Shown here: in pieces, positions 36,632 to 48,856 of the stretch
How the letters are laid out: each line of letters opens with the position of its first letter
Position numbering within the stretch: position 1 is the stretch's first letter
NCBI RefSeq assembly: GCF_037975245.1
Contig: NC_092576.1
Coordinates: 25,011,611-25,075,610 of the forward strand
DNA: 64,000 nt
Direction: 5' to 3'
DNA from: Apostichopus japonicus
Taxonomy: Eukaryota > Echinodermata > Holothuroidea > Aspidochirotida > Stichopodidae
Made by a program: the position numbers and the translations under genes
Notes under the pieces: model-generated
The model's database searches: none
Seen by the model: the letters and a program-made list of their open reading frames with translations, nothing else
What the model was told of the DNA's origin: nothing

Positions 36632-38445
36632 AAAATTTCAAAAAAGAATAAACTATAAAAAAGTACCTTCTTAATCCTTCCAGTACCAATAAAATTAAAT
36701 ATACTCTTTATAAAAATTAAAACAAAATTTATCAGATTAGCCAAGAGGATGTATCGTGAAAATACTCCAATTGATAAAATTAAAGATAATGATTTGTTAA
36801 TTACAAATAAATTTGACATGGCCGAGAAATGAAATGATTTTTTTGGCTAATATAGGTAACAACCTTGCAAGTTTTATTCCCACTTGTCACTCAAAATTTA
36901 CAGACTTTCTTACTGATAGTACCCCATCATCTCTTTCTCTCACCAACCCACTCCTCTGAAATAATCAACTTAATAATGTAATTAAAAAATGAGTTTTTGT
37001 GGTCTTGATAATATTTCTGTTCAGTTTCTCCAAGAAAATCGTTTTATTATAGCTGTCCCTCTTACATATATTTTTAATTTATCGATATTTACAGGTGTTG
37101 TTCCAACTCGTACCTAAGAAGCTAAAGTTACTCCAATCTTCAAAAGTGGTCATAAGCTATCTATTAACAATTACAGGCCCATCTCAGTTCTTCTATCTTT
37201 ATCTAAACTTTTAGAGCGTATAATATATAACCGTACTGTACATTTTTTCGTCAAGAACAACATTATTACTGATAGACAATTTGGATTTTTAGGGGGCGTT
37301 CTACAGCTATGGCAGCTTTGGATGCATCACACTATATCATTAATGGCTTCAACAATAAGGAATATTCTTTGGGTGTATTTTTAGATTTATCTAAAGCCTT
37401 TGATAGTGTCAATCATGGAATTCTTTTCAACAAATTGTATCATTATGGCATAAGAGGGGTTGCATTTAATTGGTTTCTTAATTATCTATCGGGCAAACGC
37501 CAATGTGTACATATTGATCATCATTATTCTAATGTTAGTAAAATTACATGTGGCGTACCACAAGGGTCAATTTTAGGTCCGCTGCTTTTCACTTTGTATA
37601 TAAATGATATTATAAATTGTTCACACACCTTGTATTTTACACTTTTCGCAGATGACACCAGTATAATGTATAAAAACAAAGATATAAATCATGCTGCATC
37701 TACTATAAATTTTGAATTAGCTAAAGTCTCTACTTGGTGTGAAGTTAATAAATTATCTTTGAATATATACAAAGCCCACTTTATGATTTTTCACCCAAAC
37801 CACAAAAAAAATCATGAACATAGAAATATTTATTGGCAACTCACAGTTAAAGCGTGTTGAAGTTACAAAATGTCTAGGTATATTTATTGATCCTGCTCTA
37901 AAGTGGTCTTCTCACATCTCCAAGATTAAAACTACCATCTCAAAAACTGTTGGAGTCCTTTATAAAATCAAAGACTTTGTTCCAATGTATATTCTCAAGA
38001 ACTTGTATTATACTCTCATACTACCTCATCCTAATTATTGTAATATTGTTGGGGGCAATGCATATTCTACCTACCTAAAGCAATTACTTTTATTACAAAA
38101 GAAGGGTGTTATTACACAGTCTGATTTCTTAGCACATACCCCACCACTTTTTAGCTCACTGAACTTACTTGATATTTTGTATTTACATACCATTGTGCAG
38201 TTTTAATTTTTAAGTATATTAATAATAAATTACCAGTCAATTTTAATGATTACTTTAATTTCAATTATAATATACATAACTACTACACCAGATCCTCTGG
38301 ACATTTATTTTCATTGGCCATAAATACCGATGTCTTTAAACGTTCCATCGTCTGTTATGGTGTTAAAATATGAAATAGATGAAGTCATGCATAAAGAAAT
38401 ATTAAGTACCTTAATTCATTTCATTCAAGTTGAAAAATCATCTTT
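36632..38445 (+). pseudogene. Second LINE reverse transcriptase, plus strand, in R1
   Basis: RT blocks in order: INNYRPISVLLSLSKLLERI (near 37165-37215), ITDRQFGFL, FLDLSKAFDSVNHGI (near 37380), GVPQGSILGPLLFTLYINDI (near 37555), LFADDTSIMY (catalytic FADD box near 37645), then after a frameshift KCLGIFIDPALKWSSHI (near 37870), and near 38285 YYTRSSGHLFSLA. Frameshifts occur near 37310 and 37810, and stops upstream remove the endonuclease part, so it is inactive. The motif style suggests the Jockey/CR1-like side of LINEs, but the clade is not assigned. It replaces ~200 bp of unit sequence and is absent from R0, R2 and R3. Confidence 0.85.
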
Positions 38446-38991
38446 GCATTTCGCTAATGTCCGCTTTTGCTTGCATGGAAGCAAAATAGTTACCGCAAGA
38501 AAACCTGACAAAGGAAAGAAGTGACAAACTGATCCTCAACGAAAGACACGAAGAACCATGCCGCGAAGAAACAAAGTAAAAGGCGGATATCTATCTGCAA
38601 AGAAAAACACAGAACGTAGCATTTATCGTGCGATAAGCCTAACGCAATATATTGGATGTAGGCCATAGGCCTACTGCTATGTTTTGATGGTATTTTTCCT
38701 TATCCGAGACCTTTAATGTAACATAGATTACTGTGGATCGATCACTCTGATCGAGGCTCTCTTTTTCAATCTCGAACATTCGGTGAGGCTCTTGAACTTA
38801 CCATTACCACTTATCGTCCAGCAAATTCACTGAATGTTTAGGCAGTAGTAGTAGTTTAAGTAATCGCATTTCGTGTTTACATGTGGAGTTATAGTGATTA
38901 GCTGATCGAGGTACTGTAAGAGATGAATATTCATACCCTACTGTGTTTATATGCGTCGTTGCTTTACGTTTCCTGTATTTTTATAACACAG

Positions 38992-39077
38992 ATTCATTAC
39001 TTGGTACATTGAAACCAGGGACACCGCCAGTTTTTAAATGCAATATAGAGAAAAATATAAGGCCTGACTATGTGTAA
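38992..39077 (+). CDS. Short recurrent exon, SLLGTLKPGTPPVF (R1)
   Basis: Acceptor ttttataacacag, then a frame SLLGTLKPGTPPVFKCNIEK ending RPDYV-stop. The same frame and nearly the same stop position are kept in R2 and R3 despite substitutions, which hints at a true coding segment. I do not recognise the protein. Relation to the upstream ApoL-like exon, which already ends in a stop, is unclear; alternative last exons or a separate gene are possible. Confidence 0.4.
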
Positions 39078-39766
39078 TGTTTTTGTTCAAAGATACAGTG
39101 CAACTCCAAGATTTTGCTACTTATTTTTTTAGATAACTTTAGTTCAATGTACGTATACTTGATATAGGTATACGACACCTATATGCACTAGTCCATATAT
39201 AGCTCCTTTTCTGGTATGGTGAATGGTAATTTCAAAAGACAATAGAACCATAGTTGAGATCATTGCTTATTCACTAAAGTGAGCGGTTTGCGTATGGCTA
39301 TGATGCATATCACATTTGCAACATATTAATCGTGGAGGCACATTTAGTGGCCTACCTATATATCCGCCACTGTTACAAGGCCCATTCTGCTCAGGATAAA
39401 GCCACAGCTGGTTTTTTCTCCGACTGACTTAGTAGGTGGACTGAGCTCTCGTGGAAAGGCCAGAAGTGAATGAATAATTGTATAAAGGAAGGGGACTGCA
39501 TTTGGGGCATTGAAGCCGGGGGATTTGGGGTCCTTCAGCAGAAAGCAATTACATCAAATGGAGCATTCTGTGGCACGTGAAGACTGTAATTTATGCCTAA
39601 ATAGGTAGGCACAACCGTAAGATTTTGCTTATAAATATTTTATGTTATGTTTCTAAAAAATAGTGGGGTCAATTCCACTAGCAGTAATGGTCCAACTCAC
39701 CCGACTGAACCATTTCCATCGATTGACAATAAGAGATAGGGAAGGGATGACCCCGGGTCCACTTTT

Positions 39767-40215
39767 AGGTAGCATACGCCCATTAAAAGCCCCGTTGACT
39801 TACACACTAAATCACAAAAGTAATATGGTCTCTAAGTTTAGATATAGGTTTTCACTAGCTAAACGCAAGTTGGCCTTTTATGGCACTATCAATTGTTTGT
39901 ATCATGACCATGTAGAATTTTTGCTATCCGAGCCGGAAGTTTTCGTCACTTGTAAACAATCCTCTTCACTCAGTGGTAAACAATTTTCCTACGCTGCTCC
40001 TGGGAGGCCTTAAAGGGGTCTAAAATTGCCTCAATTGACAAAATTTTCTCACTACATGTACTTCCATTCATGCTTTTTAACATGCAAGCCACAAAAGGCT
40101 AGATCATGATTGATAACAGGGCATAACAGATGTTCCCCTGCTGCTTATTGCCTCTTTTCTTGAAGGAGAACACGTGGGGGGCATTGATATATACGCTAAT
40201 ATGAGTATGCCACCT
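39767..40215. mobile_element. MITE-like element, left copy
   Basis: Begins aggtagcatacgcccatta and ends taatatgagtatgccacct. The reverse complement of the end (aggtggcatactcatatta) matches the start imperfectly over about 19 bases, that is, terminal inverted repeats. No coding capacity. A 116-codon frame (39663-40013) crosses from the unit into it and is spurious. Confidence 0.65.
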
Positions 40216-41131
40216 TAAGTGAAGGATGATTTTTTTTTAATACCAAAATGATACTTTACATAGTCGTCACAATATAAACCACAACGAACTTCTATGCAAT
40301 TATCATTTTAGGTCCATAAAGATGTATTTTCAGAGATTTCAGTATGAACGGTGCAGTGTGTTAATACATATGAGCAATACTGTGTAAGCAGTAACCAGGT
40401 CTACGCCTGCAACAACATTCCGGTCACCAATTTTGATAAGCTTGACCAATTTGGGTGCATTTATGATTCTTGCAGGTTTTATTGTTATCCCTGATCACAG
40501 TTCACTTGGTCTGGCTTGCCCTACCTGCAGAAACGTCATCCAGGGAAGGGTCAGCGGGGAGGGCTTTTTCGTCTCTGGCTCTGAAAAGTGATGAAAACTA
40601 CTTTTGTTTAACTCAGCTGATTGCTCCCAAACTGACCTACAGGACATACCCCAATGTATTTCTGAACTGTTTGGAACATGTTAAGCTGATACTGCATGTC
40701 AATCCAGTGCAACTGTTAAGTTACTGAGAATAAGAGAAGAGAATTGAAGGTGTTCTTTGCGAAAACTTGATCATTGAGATTTGTAAACCACAGCCTCACT
40801 GTAACAGTATGGACAGTAGTCAAAAGGACAGCTTACTGAAATGCTATCTAGATACACTGTCCACCTCAACAGCATATCCAGTCCATTTAAAGGTTTGTGC
40901 ATAGGTTGTTGCAATGTATTAAAGACAGTTATAAGGGAAGAGAGGTGGATAGGGGGGCATATTTCATGATAAAACATTCAAATTTGTTGCTCGGCAGAGA
41001 ACAACCACATCAAATTACCTTATTCTCCATTGGTGGTAAGCACTGGTTCCTATAGTTACTACAGTAGATCTCCCATGGAAGCATCAGGATATCTCTTTCT
41101 GCTGTCAGAGTTGTTTGGGATTTGTCGTTAC

Positions 41132-41217
41132 CTCATCTAACCAGTTAAGTCCATTGATACCACACCCATTCAAAGTATATAGCTGTGAATGCTCAGGACT
41201 TAGCACATCATCTTTCT
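41132..41217 (-). CDS. Exon-like segment of unknown origin inside the 2.7 kb element
   Basis: The minus strand has a good acceptor (tgtcaattttcag), an open frame KDDVLSPEHSQLYTLNGCGI ending NWLDE, and donor GTAACG. The protein is not recognised. It could be a captured host exon or part of a transposase. A second possible exon (ECFESYLANNSQ, near 41300-41340) does not join it in frame. Confidence 0.25.
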
Positions 41218-42015
41218 CTGAAAATTGACAAAACAACAGAAAATTCATGATAGTGAAAATATGCTCAAAAACCGCTTGATGCATATATGCAGGAGCAGAA
41301 AATGCATACCTTTGGGAATTATTTGCTAAATAAGACTCAAAACATTCTCTGTGCAAGGTATTAGCACTCAGCAGCCACTCCACTTAGGATACAGACCTCA
41401 TAAAACATTGTGCTATAGCTGGTGTAGACTTATTCTAGGATACTAACGTAACGCCATTATGAACCTGAGGCCTAGGCCTAAGCTAACAACATATCGGGTA
41501 TTTCATGCATTGAAACTGAGTTTTTGACCTTACTAAAACACCAGGTGCTTCCAACTTTAGCAAAAATAACCTAAACTACGATTACCATGTACTTTAGGTG
41601 CTCACAGATGTCAAATTTCACTGAAATTAGTCGTTCACGTCACACACACTGCAGGCATTTGGGTCTGATTCTGAAGGATTTTGAATTTCGTGCATTTGGC
41701 ACCTATATACTTAGCAGGTTCAAGGAAGGAATCAAATTACGGAAGCTTTGGTAGGTCAAGGCTTACTGACCCAATAGTTTATTGGGGAGGAAAACTGGTA
41801 AGAAATGCTCAGAATGTTGTTCTAGTCTCATGTATAGAAACGCACATGCCTCTTTGTGGTATTTTAAGGCTGTGTCTAATTTATGCGTAAAAATCACCCA
41901 AGCTTGAAATTTTCAGACGTTTGCTTGAAAACCATTTTTACATACCATTGCAACTACTTTATTAAAAAATTGTGATTTCTAGCACTTAAAATGATAAATT
42001 TGGCATTTTTGCTTA

Positions 42016-42462
42016 AGGTAGCATAAGCCCATTAAGAGCCCCATTGACTTACACACTAAATCACAAAAGTAATGTGGTCTCTTAGTCTATAGAAGTTTTC
42101 ACTAGCTAAACGCTACCCATCACCGGATAGCTGACAAGTCAGCCTTTCATGGCACTATCAGTTTTCTGTATCATGACCATGTAGATTTTTTGCTATCCGA
42201 GCCGTCACTTGTAAACAAACCTCTTCACTCAGTGGTAAACAATTTTCCTGGGAGGCCTTAAAGGGGTTTAAAATTGCCTCAATTGACCAAATTTTCTCAC
42301 TACATGTACTTCCATTCATGCTCTTCAACATGCAAGCCACAAAAATTGAGATCATGATTGCTAACAGGTCAAAAAGATGTTCTCCTGCTGCTTTTTGGCA
42401 CTTTTCCTAGAGGAGAACATTTGGGGCGGATTGATGTTGACGCTAATAGGAGTATGCCACCT
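42016..42462. mobile_element. MITE-like element, right copy
   Basis: Begins aggtagcataagcccatta and ends ctaataggagtatgccacct. It is a close copy of 39767-40215 with small indels (for example, loss of a few bases around the gaggcctt word). Same orientation as the left copy. Confidence 0.65.
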
Positions 42463-43005
42463 TTTAGCACGCAACTGACCGCCATAACAGATCTCACACC
42501 CAGTGACCAATTTACCCTCATTGAGTATCCTGGCACCTGTCATAATGGTTTTCCTTAAGTTCAGAGCTTAGATACTGAGTATATCAACAAGCGTAAAATA
42601 GAATTACCATCTAACAAATACACAAAATGTATCAAATCATGCCAAATGGCGGTGACTTGTGAGTTGTCGCAACTCTACCTACTGTTCTGCGTTGACGTAT
42701 TTAAGTCAAACACAATACGTACAAACATTCCGTAGTTCCTGACAATTTTCATCTAAATATTGCTTGTAAATTCATTATTTTAGGCGTCAATATTTTTGTC
42801 AGAATACTTCAACAGCAAGTGAACTTTTCAAATTAGGGAAAAGAATCGAGGTGCATGCTTTTCATATACTTGCGTAAATCCACTCCTTCCAAAGGGGTGT
42901 CATTTCTAGCGGCAATACAATTAACCTTTATCATGTTTCAAAATGAATAAGCTTTGGGTCGATTTATGTTGTTGGTCTTTGGTATAACTCTTGGATTGGG
43001 TAGAT

Positions 43006-43110
43006 ATAGCTAAGAATCAGGAAAGAAAAAGCTGTTTTCATTGCCAATCTCACAGTAAAGAGAATAATAGTAAGGAGAGTTCTGACCATCCATACATTCA
43101 GCTTCAATGA
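43006..43110 (+). pseudogene. Cysteine-containing segment, possible piggyBac-type transposase tail (R1)
   Basis: The frame reads AKNQERKSCFHCQSHSKENN then SKESSDHPYIQLQ-stop, and the bases just after could encode YVPCNHPYEAV. A C-x2-C, a basic/serine linker, then ..PC..LY resembles the cysteine-rich end of piggyBac-like transposases (C-x2-C...PCF..YH). The match is short and by eye. Equivalent segments are in R0 and R3. Confidence 0.3.
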
Positions 43111-45113
43111 ATGTAGTTACGTTCCTTGTAACCACCCCTATGAGGCTGTATTGGGTGTGGTGGATGTTATTTCTGGAGTTTACCTCGAAAAAGCTGTTCG
43201 CTGAAACAATTGAAATGCTTTCTTGTAGTAATAGTTTTATTGAGAAAATTAAACTTCGTACGAGGCTTTCCATTTGATCCGAACATCAAAAAATCATCAC
43301 TTCAAAACGGTTGTGAGAATATCGGTTGTATAATTCAACAGTTGGATACTTTTAATAATTAGATATGGAAAAGGTTTCTACCTACCTACAAATCTACAGC
43401 ATAACAAACATGTCTCATAGCGACCACTTTTTAAAAAGAAACTAAAACATAGCCTATTCGCTCATATTTTCATAAATCTTTACAATGATAGGACGTAGTT
43501 GTGTCCTCTAAGATAGAAGCCAACTCTGTAACTGTAGCTCTGAAAACAAAACCAATTTTTAAGCTATGCTAAAGTCTATGAATAAGTTGAGTGTACTTAT
43601 GAGTAATCAGTAACAAGAAATCCGTAGTCAAAACCGTTAATGGTTGACTATGGTTGGCTACTGTACCGTATCATGCTTGAACAATAATCGGAATTCATAG
43701 ACATAAATAGTACTGGAAACGTAAAAGAAACCAAGACAATGGAGAAGGATTCGTTCAAATTCGTTTAACCAATGATAAAAGAAATATAAATTCACTTAGC
43801 AACGGCAACGTCATTGTGCTTAAGTGAATTGTTTTGTATATCACGGGTATGCAGTGTATTTATACTTATATTGCGTCATTTGTACACTGTAACGTTGCTA
43901 TATGCTCAAGTACAAAGATATTGTTAGGGTTGTTCGAGATTCCAGAATATTATACAGTTATGGAAACGACAAAACACACAATTAGGTTGCCACCATTGCA
44001 TGTTGTGACGCATATACAGACATGTTATGTGTGTCCTCACCAGTGGGACAATATCTTCTCCTAATCCCATAAATGAATCATTCCATTTTATTACCACACC
44101 ATGGGAAAACTTCTAATTTTTTTTTTTTTTAGTTTGATTCAAATATGGTACCTTCACCATTGCTAAATGACCACCCCATCCCCATCTCTATTCAACTCTT
44201 GTATTATCAAAAGAAGACGATACAGGTATGAGCATAGGAAAATGGAACATTTAATTGTTGATGGGCTATTTGAATAAGCACTCTCCACAACTATTTTAAC
44301 CTGTACATACCTACAATGGCAGCTCAGGTCAAACGGCGAAGCAATATTTCATAAAGAATACTAAACAAATGAAACTGATTAATTACTGTGTTCTGACAAT
44401 AACAGAGTTATTATCCAGATCCTACGTATATAGATATGGCGGCTGCCATATAACTGACAGTATATATGAGTATTCAAGATGCAATTAGTTCATTATAATA
44501 CCACAAGAAGTCTGTATGAAATGTGACAATGGAAAGGAGGTTTTAACAGGTGTGCTAATGTGAGCCGTGTTGCGTATACTGTGTTCACCATTTAACAGCA
44601 ACGTGCAGAATGGCATAACCCGACTGGTGATGGTTGCTCATGTCAGGTAAGAGAGTGGCGATTACATTCAAATTGGAAGTATAGTATAACTGCTACACTC
44701 TTAAAACGACCTTGTAATTTTTCCGACCAGAAATTCTAGTCAAAATATTTTTTTACTAGAAAAGGTTCGGCTTGACAAGATATTCACGTACGGTAACTTT
44801 GAACTAGTTAATTTACAAGTTTATCAGCCGACAGCTGACAAGGTGTCTGTAGTCACAGCTGAGTTTGCGCATTGCTTGTGGAATTCAGACGTTTGACTTA
44901 AACATTCCTGTCGGCGCGCAACCATCGGCCTAGACCAATGCTACATCAAGTAAGCGTACTATCACAAGATGTTCAACGATGGACCATAACGAGGGCGATT
45001 TTGTGTCAAAAACAATTATAAAAAGCTGGTTAACAAAATACATCGACACATTTAACAGTACATGCGACGTGTCTTGCGAACGTCCGTTCGTTTTATGAAT
45101 TGAGTATAGCCGG

Positions 45114-45144
45114 TATATATAACACCCGTTGAAGTCATTCAGAC
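45114..45144 (+). promoter_or_regulatory. Core promoter candidate: TATA box plus initiator (R2)
   Basis: TATATATAA starting at 45114, with the A of TCAGACT at 45141, keeps the 27-base spacing seen in R1. The surrounding ~200 bases are nearly identical to R1. In R2 the downstream ApoL-like exon has lost its first half, so any transcript would differ. Confidence 0.45.
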
Positions 45145-45775
45145 TATGCTTAGTGTTACTAGGGAACATCAGTTCAAAGTTGTTTTGCAATATGTACCAG
45201 GGTGTGTTAAGGATTTTGTCGTTAGTTTACTAACGCTCTTAGAGCCTACGCTGTCCGGGTCGGCTAGATATAGCTAGGCCTAGTAGGGTGCTCCCAAATG
45301 TCGTGCATTGAATCCATGGATTTGATTGTAACCTCACGATTACTTTACATCATGCCATTGAAGTTCATTCTAGGGATATATGACTAATAAACTGTCACGA
45401 GTCTTCTGTTTCCAATATAGAACTTCACTGTACTAACTTCCTAGGCCATAGGCTAGTACTGAGTAAAAGTAGTATTTAGTAACGGTAAGATATTACTTAG
45501 ACTAGGGCCTAAATATGCCTATAACCACTAGTCTAACTTTTACTTACAGTTACTGAATAGGCATTGGCTAGAATTAACGTGTAAAAGTTATGATGTCGTT
45601 ACAAACGAGAATGTTATAGGCCTCATTTCTTCAACAAACGGCCTAACGTTACTAGTTAGGCTCAGCATATATAAGTAAATATTCTAATTTATATAGTATA
45701 TGCTGATAGTGAGTGTTGGTTTGCCAGGTCTGGAGCAGCCTCCCTGATTGTTTTAACTTCCATTCTGAATATTAT

Positions 45776-45882
45776 GAAGACAGACGAACCGAACGACTTC
45801 AAAAGTAACAGAGCAAAGTCAAAAGACTTTTCGGAGCTGCTTCTTGACCTTGCGAAAATTACTTATGGAACTCATTCATGAG
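45776..45882 (+). pseudogene. 5'-truncated ApoL-like exon (R2)
   Basis: Only the second half of the exon remains (from gaagacagacgaac), including the words for SKSNRAKSKDFSELLLDLAK and ITYGTH, ending at cattcatgag where the TAA of other copies has become TCA. The splice acceptor and the first half were removed by deletion. Confidence 0.65.
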
Positions 45883-46224
45883 ACTTGACGGGCAGAGTAA
45901 TATTTATTTTAATATAATTACATACTTTTTATATGTTAATGATGTCAGTACACTTTACAGAGTACATTTACTTGTCTGTTTCTCCAACGCTCGGGATCAC
46001 AATTGAAATGGAAACGAATTTTAAAAACAACAGTGGAAATACTTCGGATAGATTTGAATCAGGTTTCAATGCCGTGTTTGCTTATACCACTGTGCCTTAG
46101 CCATATTTCGTGAAAGACTTTATAAACCAAAATGACATTGGTTGTCATCCATGCGGTTTCTGTTGTTTGCAACAGGCAACGAGGCACGATACCTGTATAC
46201 AGGCGCAAATGGGTGTTTACATAG

Positions 46225-47728
46225 AGGTAGTAAGTTGAGTCTCGTCTATCCGACATGCTCAGTGATTAACCTCCGCCACGTATCACGATCTTGTGGAAGG
46301 TTTCTTGCTTCTTCGAAATTTTTAATGTTTTTAAATTGCGACTTAATTTTTCCAGACAAGGTAGTCACGGGCCTTCCTACTGGTTAAGCAGTATGTCTCA
46401 GTGCTTCTCTAAGAGTAACCTTTGCTGGAGCGTCCTCCTGGAGTCTTGCTACATGACCAAAAAATCTCAATCTTCCATGTGCGACTATGGATGACCAAGG
46501 TGTTTGGTTGGTTTCATTGTATAGTTCATCGTTTGATAACCAATTGCTATTGGTACATCTAATGTTGAGGATATTACGAAGTAATCTCCTTTGAAAAGTG
46601 TCAATTTTTCGATCAAGATCCTTTGCTGTGCCCCAGAGTTCGCAATTGTACAACAAAATACCCTTTAATAAAGCCTCACAAATCCTAAGCTTAATGTTTC
46701 GGCATATTTTTTTACTTTTGAAATACTTGACAGTGTGTTGAAAGCACCGTTGGTTATTTCCTCGGTTAATTTCTTCTTCGGTCCCCAGCAAGCTTCAAAC
46801 ATTTTTACATTTCTTTCAACTTTCGTTTCCTTTTCTTGTGATTGAAAATTTCTCAGTTTTTGTGAAACTGATTTTCACATTCCTTCCTGTCAATTTCACA
46901 GAAACTTGTTTTTCGATATCTTACAGTATATACTGACCAGTTGATGCCTAAGAGATATCATCAGCCTATTGTTGGTCTACTGTGAAAAAGAGAGTTGCTG
47001 TAAACATGATCAGGTAACTGAGATGTTAGGATAACTGCATCGATATCATAATCATCTGATTTCAAAGAGTTGGCTAGATAAGGTATAAACAATAGTGCGC
47101 TTGCACTATCTCCTTGTGGTGAACCAATGCTAGTGTTACAAGGAAGTCCGAGTTTGCCCTCTAGTTTGACGGTGTAGGAGACGTTATCGATTAACATTGA
47201 TATCAGGTGAAGTCCGTCGATGTCAAGAACTTTTTCTGGGTCATTAAGCAATGATCCTCTTTGAATTGAGTCGAACGCCTTGCTCCTATCTAGCATCAAT
47301 AAATTTATAGTGAAACCTACGGATGTTATAGCTTTCTCTGCTATCACTTTAAAAGCGAAGACGAGTTCAGTTGTGCAACGTCCTGAAGTGTAGGCTGTAT
47401 GGGTAATGGGGAGGATATGCTCATCAATTAACGAACGAATCCTCCTGGCCACACAAATTGCAAGAATTTACCTTAGTGTTGATAATAAAATGACTGGTCT
47501 GAAGTTTTCTGGTGGACCTTTAGTCTTTCCCGGTTTTTGAATAGGATTTAAGATTCCTCGTTTAATTTCAACTGGGAAATCTCCTGATTCGGCTATACTA
47601 TTTAAGATATTTGCCATGGGTTTGCGGGTGCATGGGGCATATTTGAGATGTTCGGCTGTGATATTGTCAAAACCTGAGGTTCTATAATTTTTGAAGGATG
47701 AGACTGCTTGTTTAATTTCATATTCATC
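46225..47728 (-). pseudogene. LINE reverse transcriptase in R2, same site as in R1
   Basis: A longer copy of the element at 35631-36573. The minus strand shows FKNYRTSGFDNITAEHLKYA and KPGKTKGPPENFRPV (47468-47746), LMLDRSKAFDSIQRGSLLND and SIGSPQGDSASALLF (46961-47452), and ELWGTAKDLDRKIDTFQRRL with HGRLRFFGHVARLQEDAPAK (46384-46791). It is flanked by tttacatag and tttgcatgg, a plausible target duplication. R0 and R3 have the empty site (catggaatacacagaaac and catggcatccacagaaat). Several frameshifts; dead. Its 5' part and any endonuclease are missing. Confidence 0.85.
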
Positions 47729-48772
47729 TTTGCATGGAATACACAAAAATTATTCTGTCGTTAAATTTGTATTGTGTTTGAACTAAGTCATATATTAAAT
47801 ATTTATGTCCAAATACTGGCATACCGTTTAAAAAGTCCATCCAAACAATTAAGGCATATGAAAAAACTTCGGCATGGAATCCTGTATAATGCTTTTCGAA
47901 AGAAGAAAAGAAAAATGATCAAAAGTGTAAAAATCGATACTATGTGGTACAAAGTATTTATTCATTTCAATCGCGCCCCTTTGTTGAACAAGCCAAATAA
48001 ATATTATATGTTAGGTAATGCATTTTAAGTGAAAAGAAGAACAAACAACGTAACACGTAAACTAAATAGTACAAGTTAATATGTACTAGTCTACCTATAT
48101 ATCCACACAGTACACACAGTACATTTATAGTATCCTAATCATGTTACGATTGTTACTTCATTTCGCTAATGTCCGCTTTCCAAGCATGGTAGCAAAGTAG
48201 TTACAACAAGAAACCTTACAATAGAACGAAGTGACTAACTAGTCCTCAACAAAAGGCACGAAGAACCAAGCCGTGATGGAAATATAGTAAAAGGCGAATC
48301 TGTATCTGCAAAGAACAGCAATGAACGTAGCCTATGTCGTGCGATATGCCTAATTCAACATTTTGGATCAAGGCATAGGCCTATCATTGTTTGTAGGTAT
48401 TTTTCCTTTTCAGAGACTTTAAAGGTGACGTAGATTATTGTGGATTGATCCTTCGGATTGAGGCCCTCTTTTCAATGTCAAGCATTCGGTGAGGCTCAAC
48501 GAACTTACCATTACCACTTATCGTCCACCAAATTCACTGAATGTATAAGCAGTAGTAGTAGGTCAAGTAATCGTTTTTGTTGTTTACATGTAGAGCGATG
48601 TAGTGATTAGCTGATCGAGGTACTGTAAGTGATGAATATTCATACCCTACTGTGTTGATATGATTCTTTGCTTAACGTTTATAATAAAGGCAGTTATTTT
48701 CAAAACAAAATACGAATTGTACCATTTTTAATAATTTCTGGTAATCTTCACCTGTGCTTTTAGTACACAAAG

Positions 48773-48856
48773 TCATTACTTGGTACATTGAAACCAGGGA
48801 CACCGCCAGCTTTTTATTGCAATATAGAGACACATATAAAGCTTGGCGATGTGTAA
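48773..48856 (+). CDS. Short recurrent exon, SLLGTLKPGTPPAF (R2)
   Basis: Same exon as 38992-39077, reading LGTLKPGTPPAFYCNI and ending IKLGDV-stop. The acceptor is altered (acacaaag), so use in splicing is less certain. Base changes relative to R1 and R3 have not opened or closed the frame. Confidence 0.35.
   Translation, partial: SLLGTLKPGTPPAFYCNIETHIKLGDV

Larger units (their letters stand above)
39767..42462. mobile_element. 2.7 kb element bounded by two MITE-like direct copies
   Basis: R2 and R3 read straight through this site (ccacttttctcacgcc, ccacttttcgcacgcc). R1 is interrupted at ccactttt and resumes at tttagcacgc, consistent with a TTT(T) target duplication. The left end is a 449-bp copy (39767-40215) and the right end a 447-bp copy (42016-42462) of the same sequence in direct orientation, with 1.8 kb of non-unit sequence between. 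It seems to have entered as one piece. Confidence 0.6.
31430..43559 (+). repeat. R1: first unit of the ~7 kb tandem array (with insertions)
   Basis: The unit begins near gccacgcttaagtctatg and runs through acaatggagaaggattcgct (31503), the TATA promoter candidate (32825), gatcagggctatagaga (34256), the ApoL-like exon, the LKPGTPPVF exon and the K segment, back to the same start word at ~43560. It is ~12.1 kb because it carries a minus-strand LINE fragment (35631-36573), a plus-strand LINE (36632-38445) and a 2.7 kb MITE-bounded element (39767-42462). Without those it is about 7 kb. It is the least deleted unit. Confidence 0.85.

Noticed and set aside
36529-36819. 96-codon minus-strand open frame
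   Set aside because: It crosses from the minus-strand LINE through unit DNA into the antisense of the plus-strand LINE; an artefact of adjacent insertions.
39663-40013. 116-codon plus-strand open frame
   Set aside because: It starts in unit DNA and runs across the border into the left MITE copy; R2 and R3 lack it.
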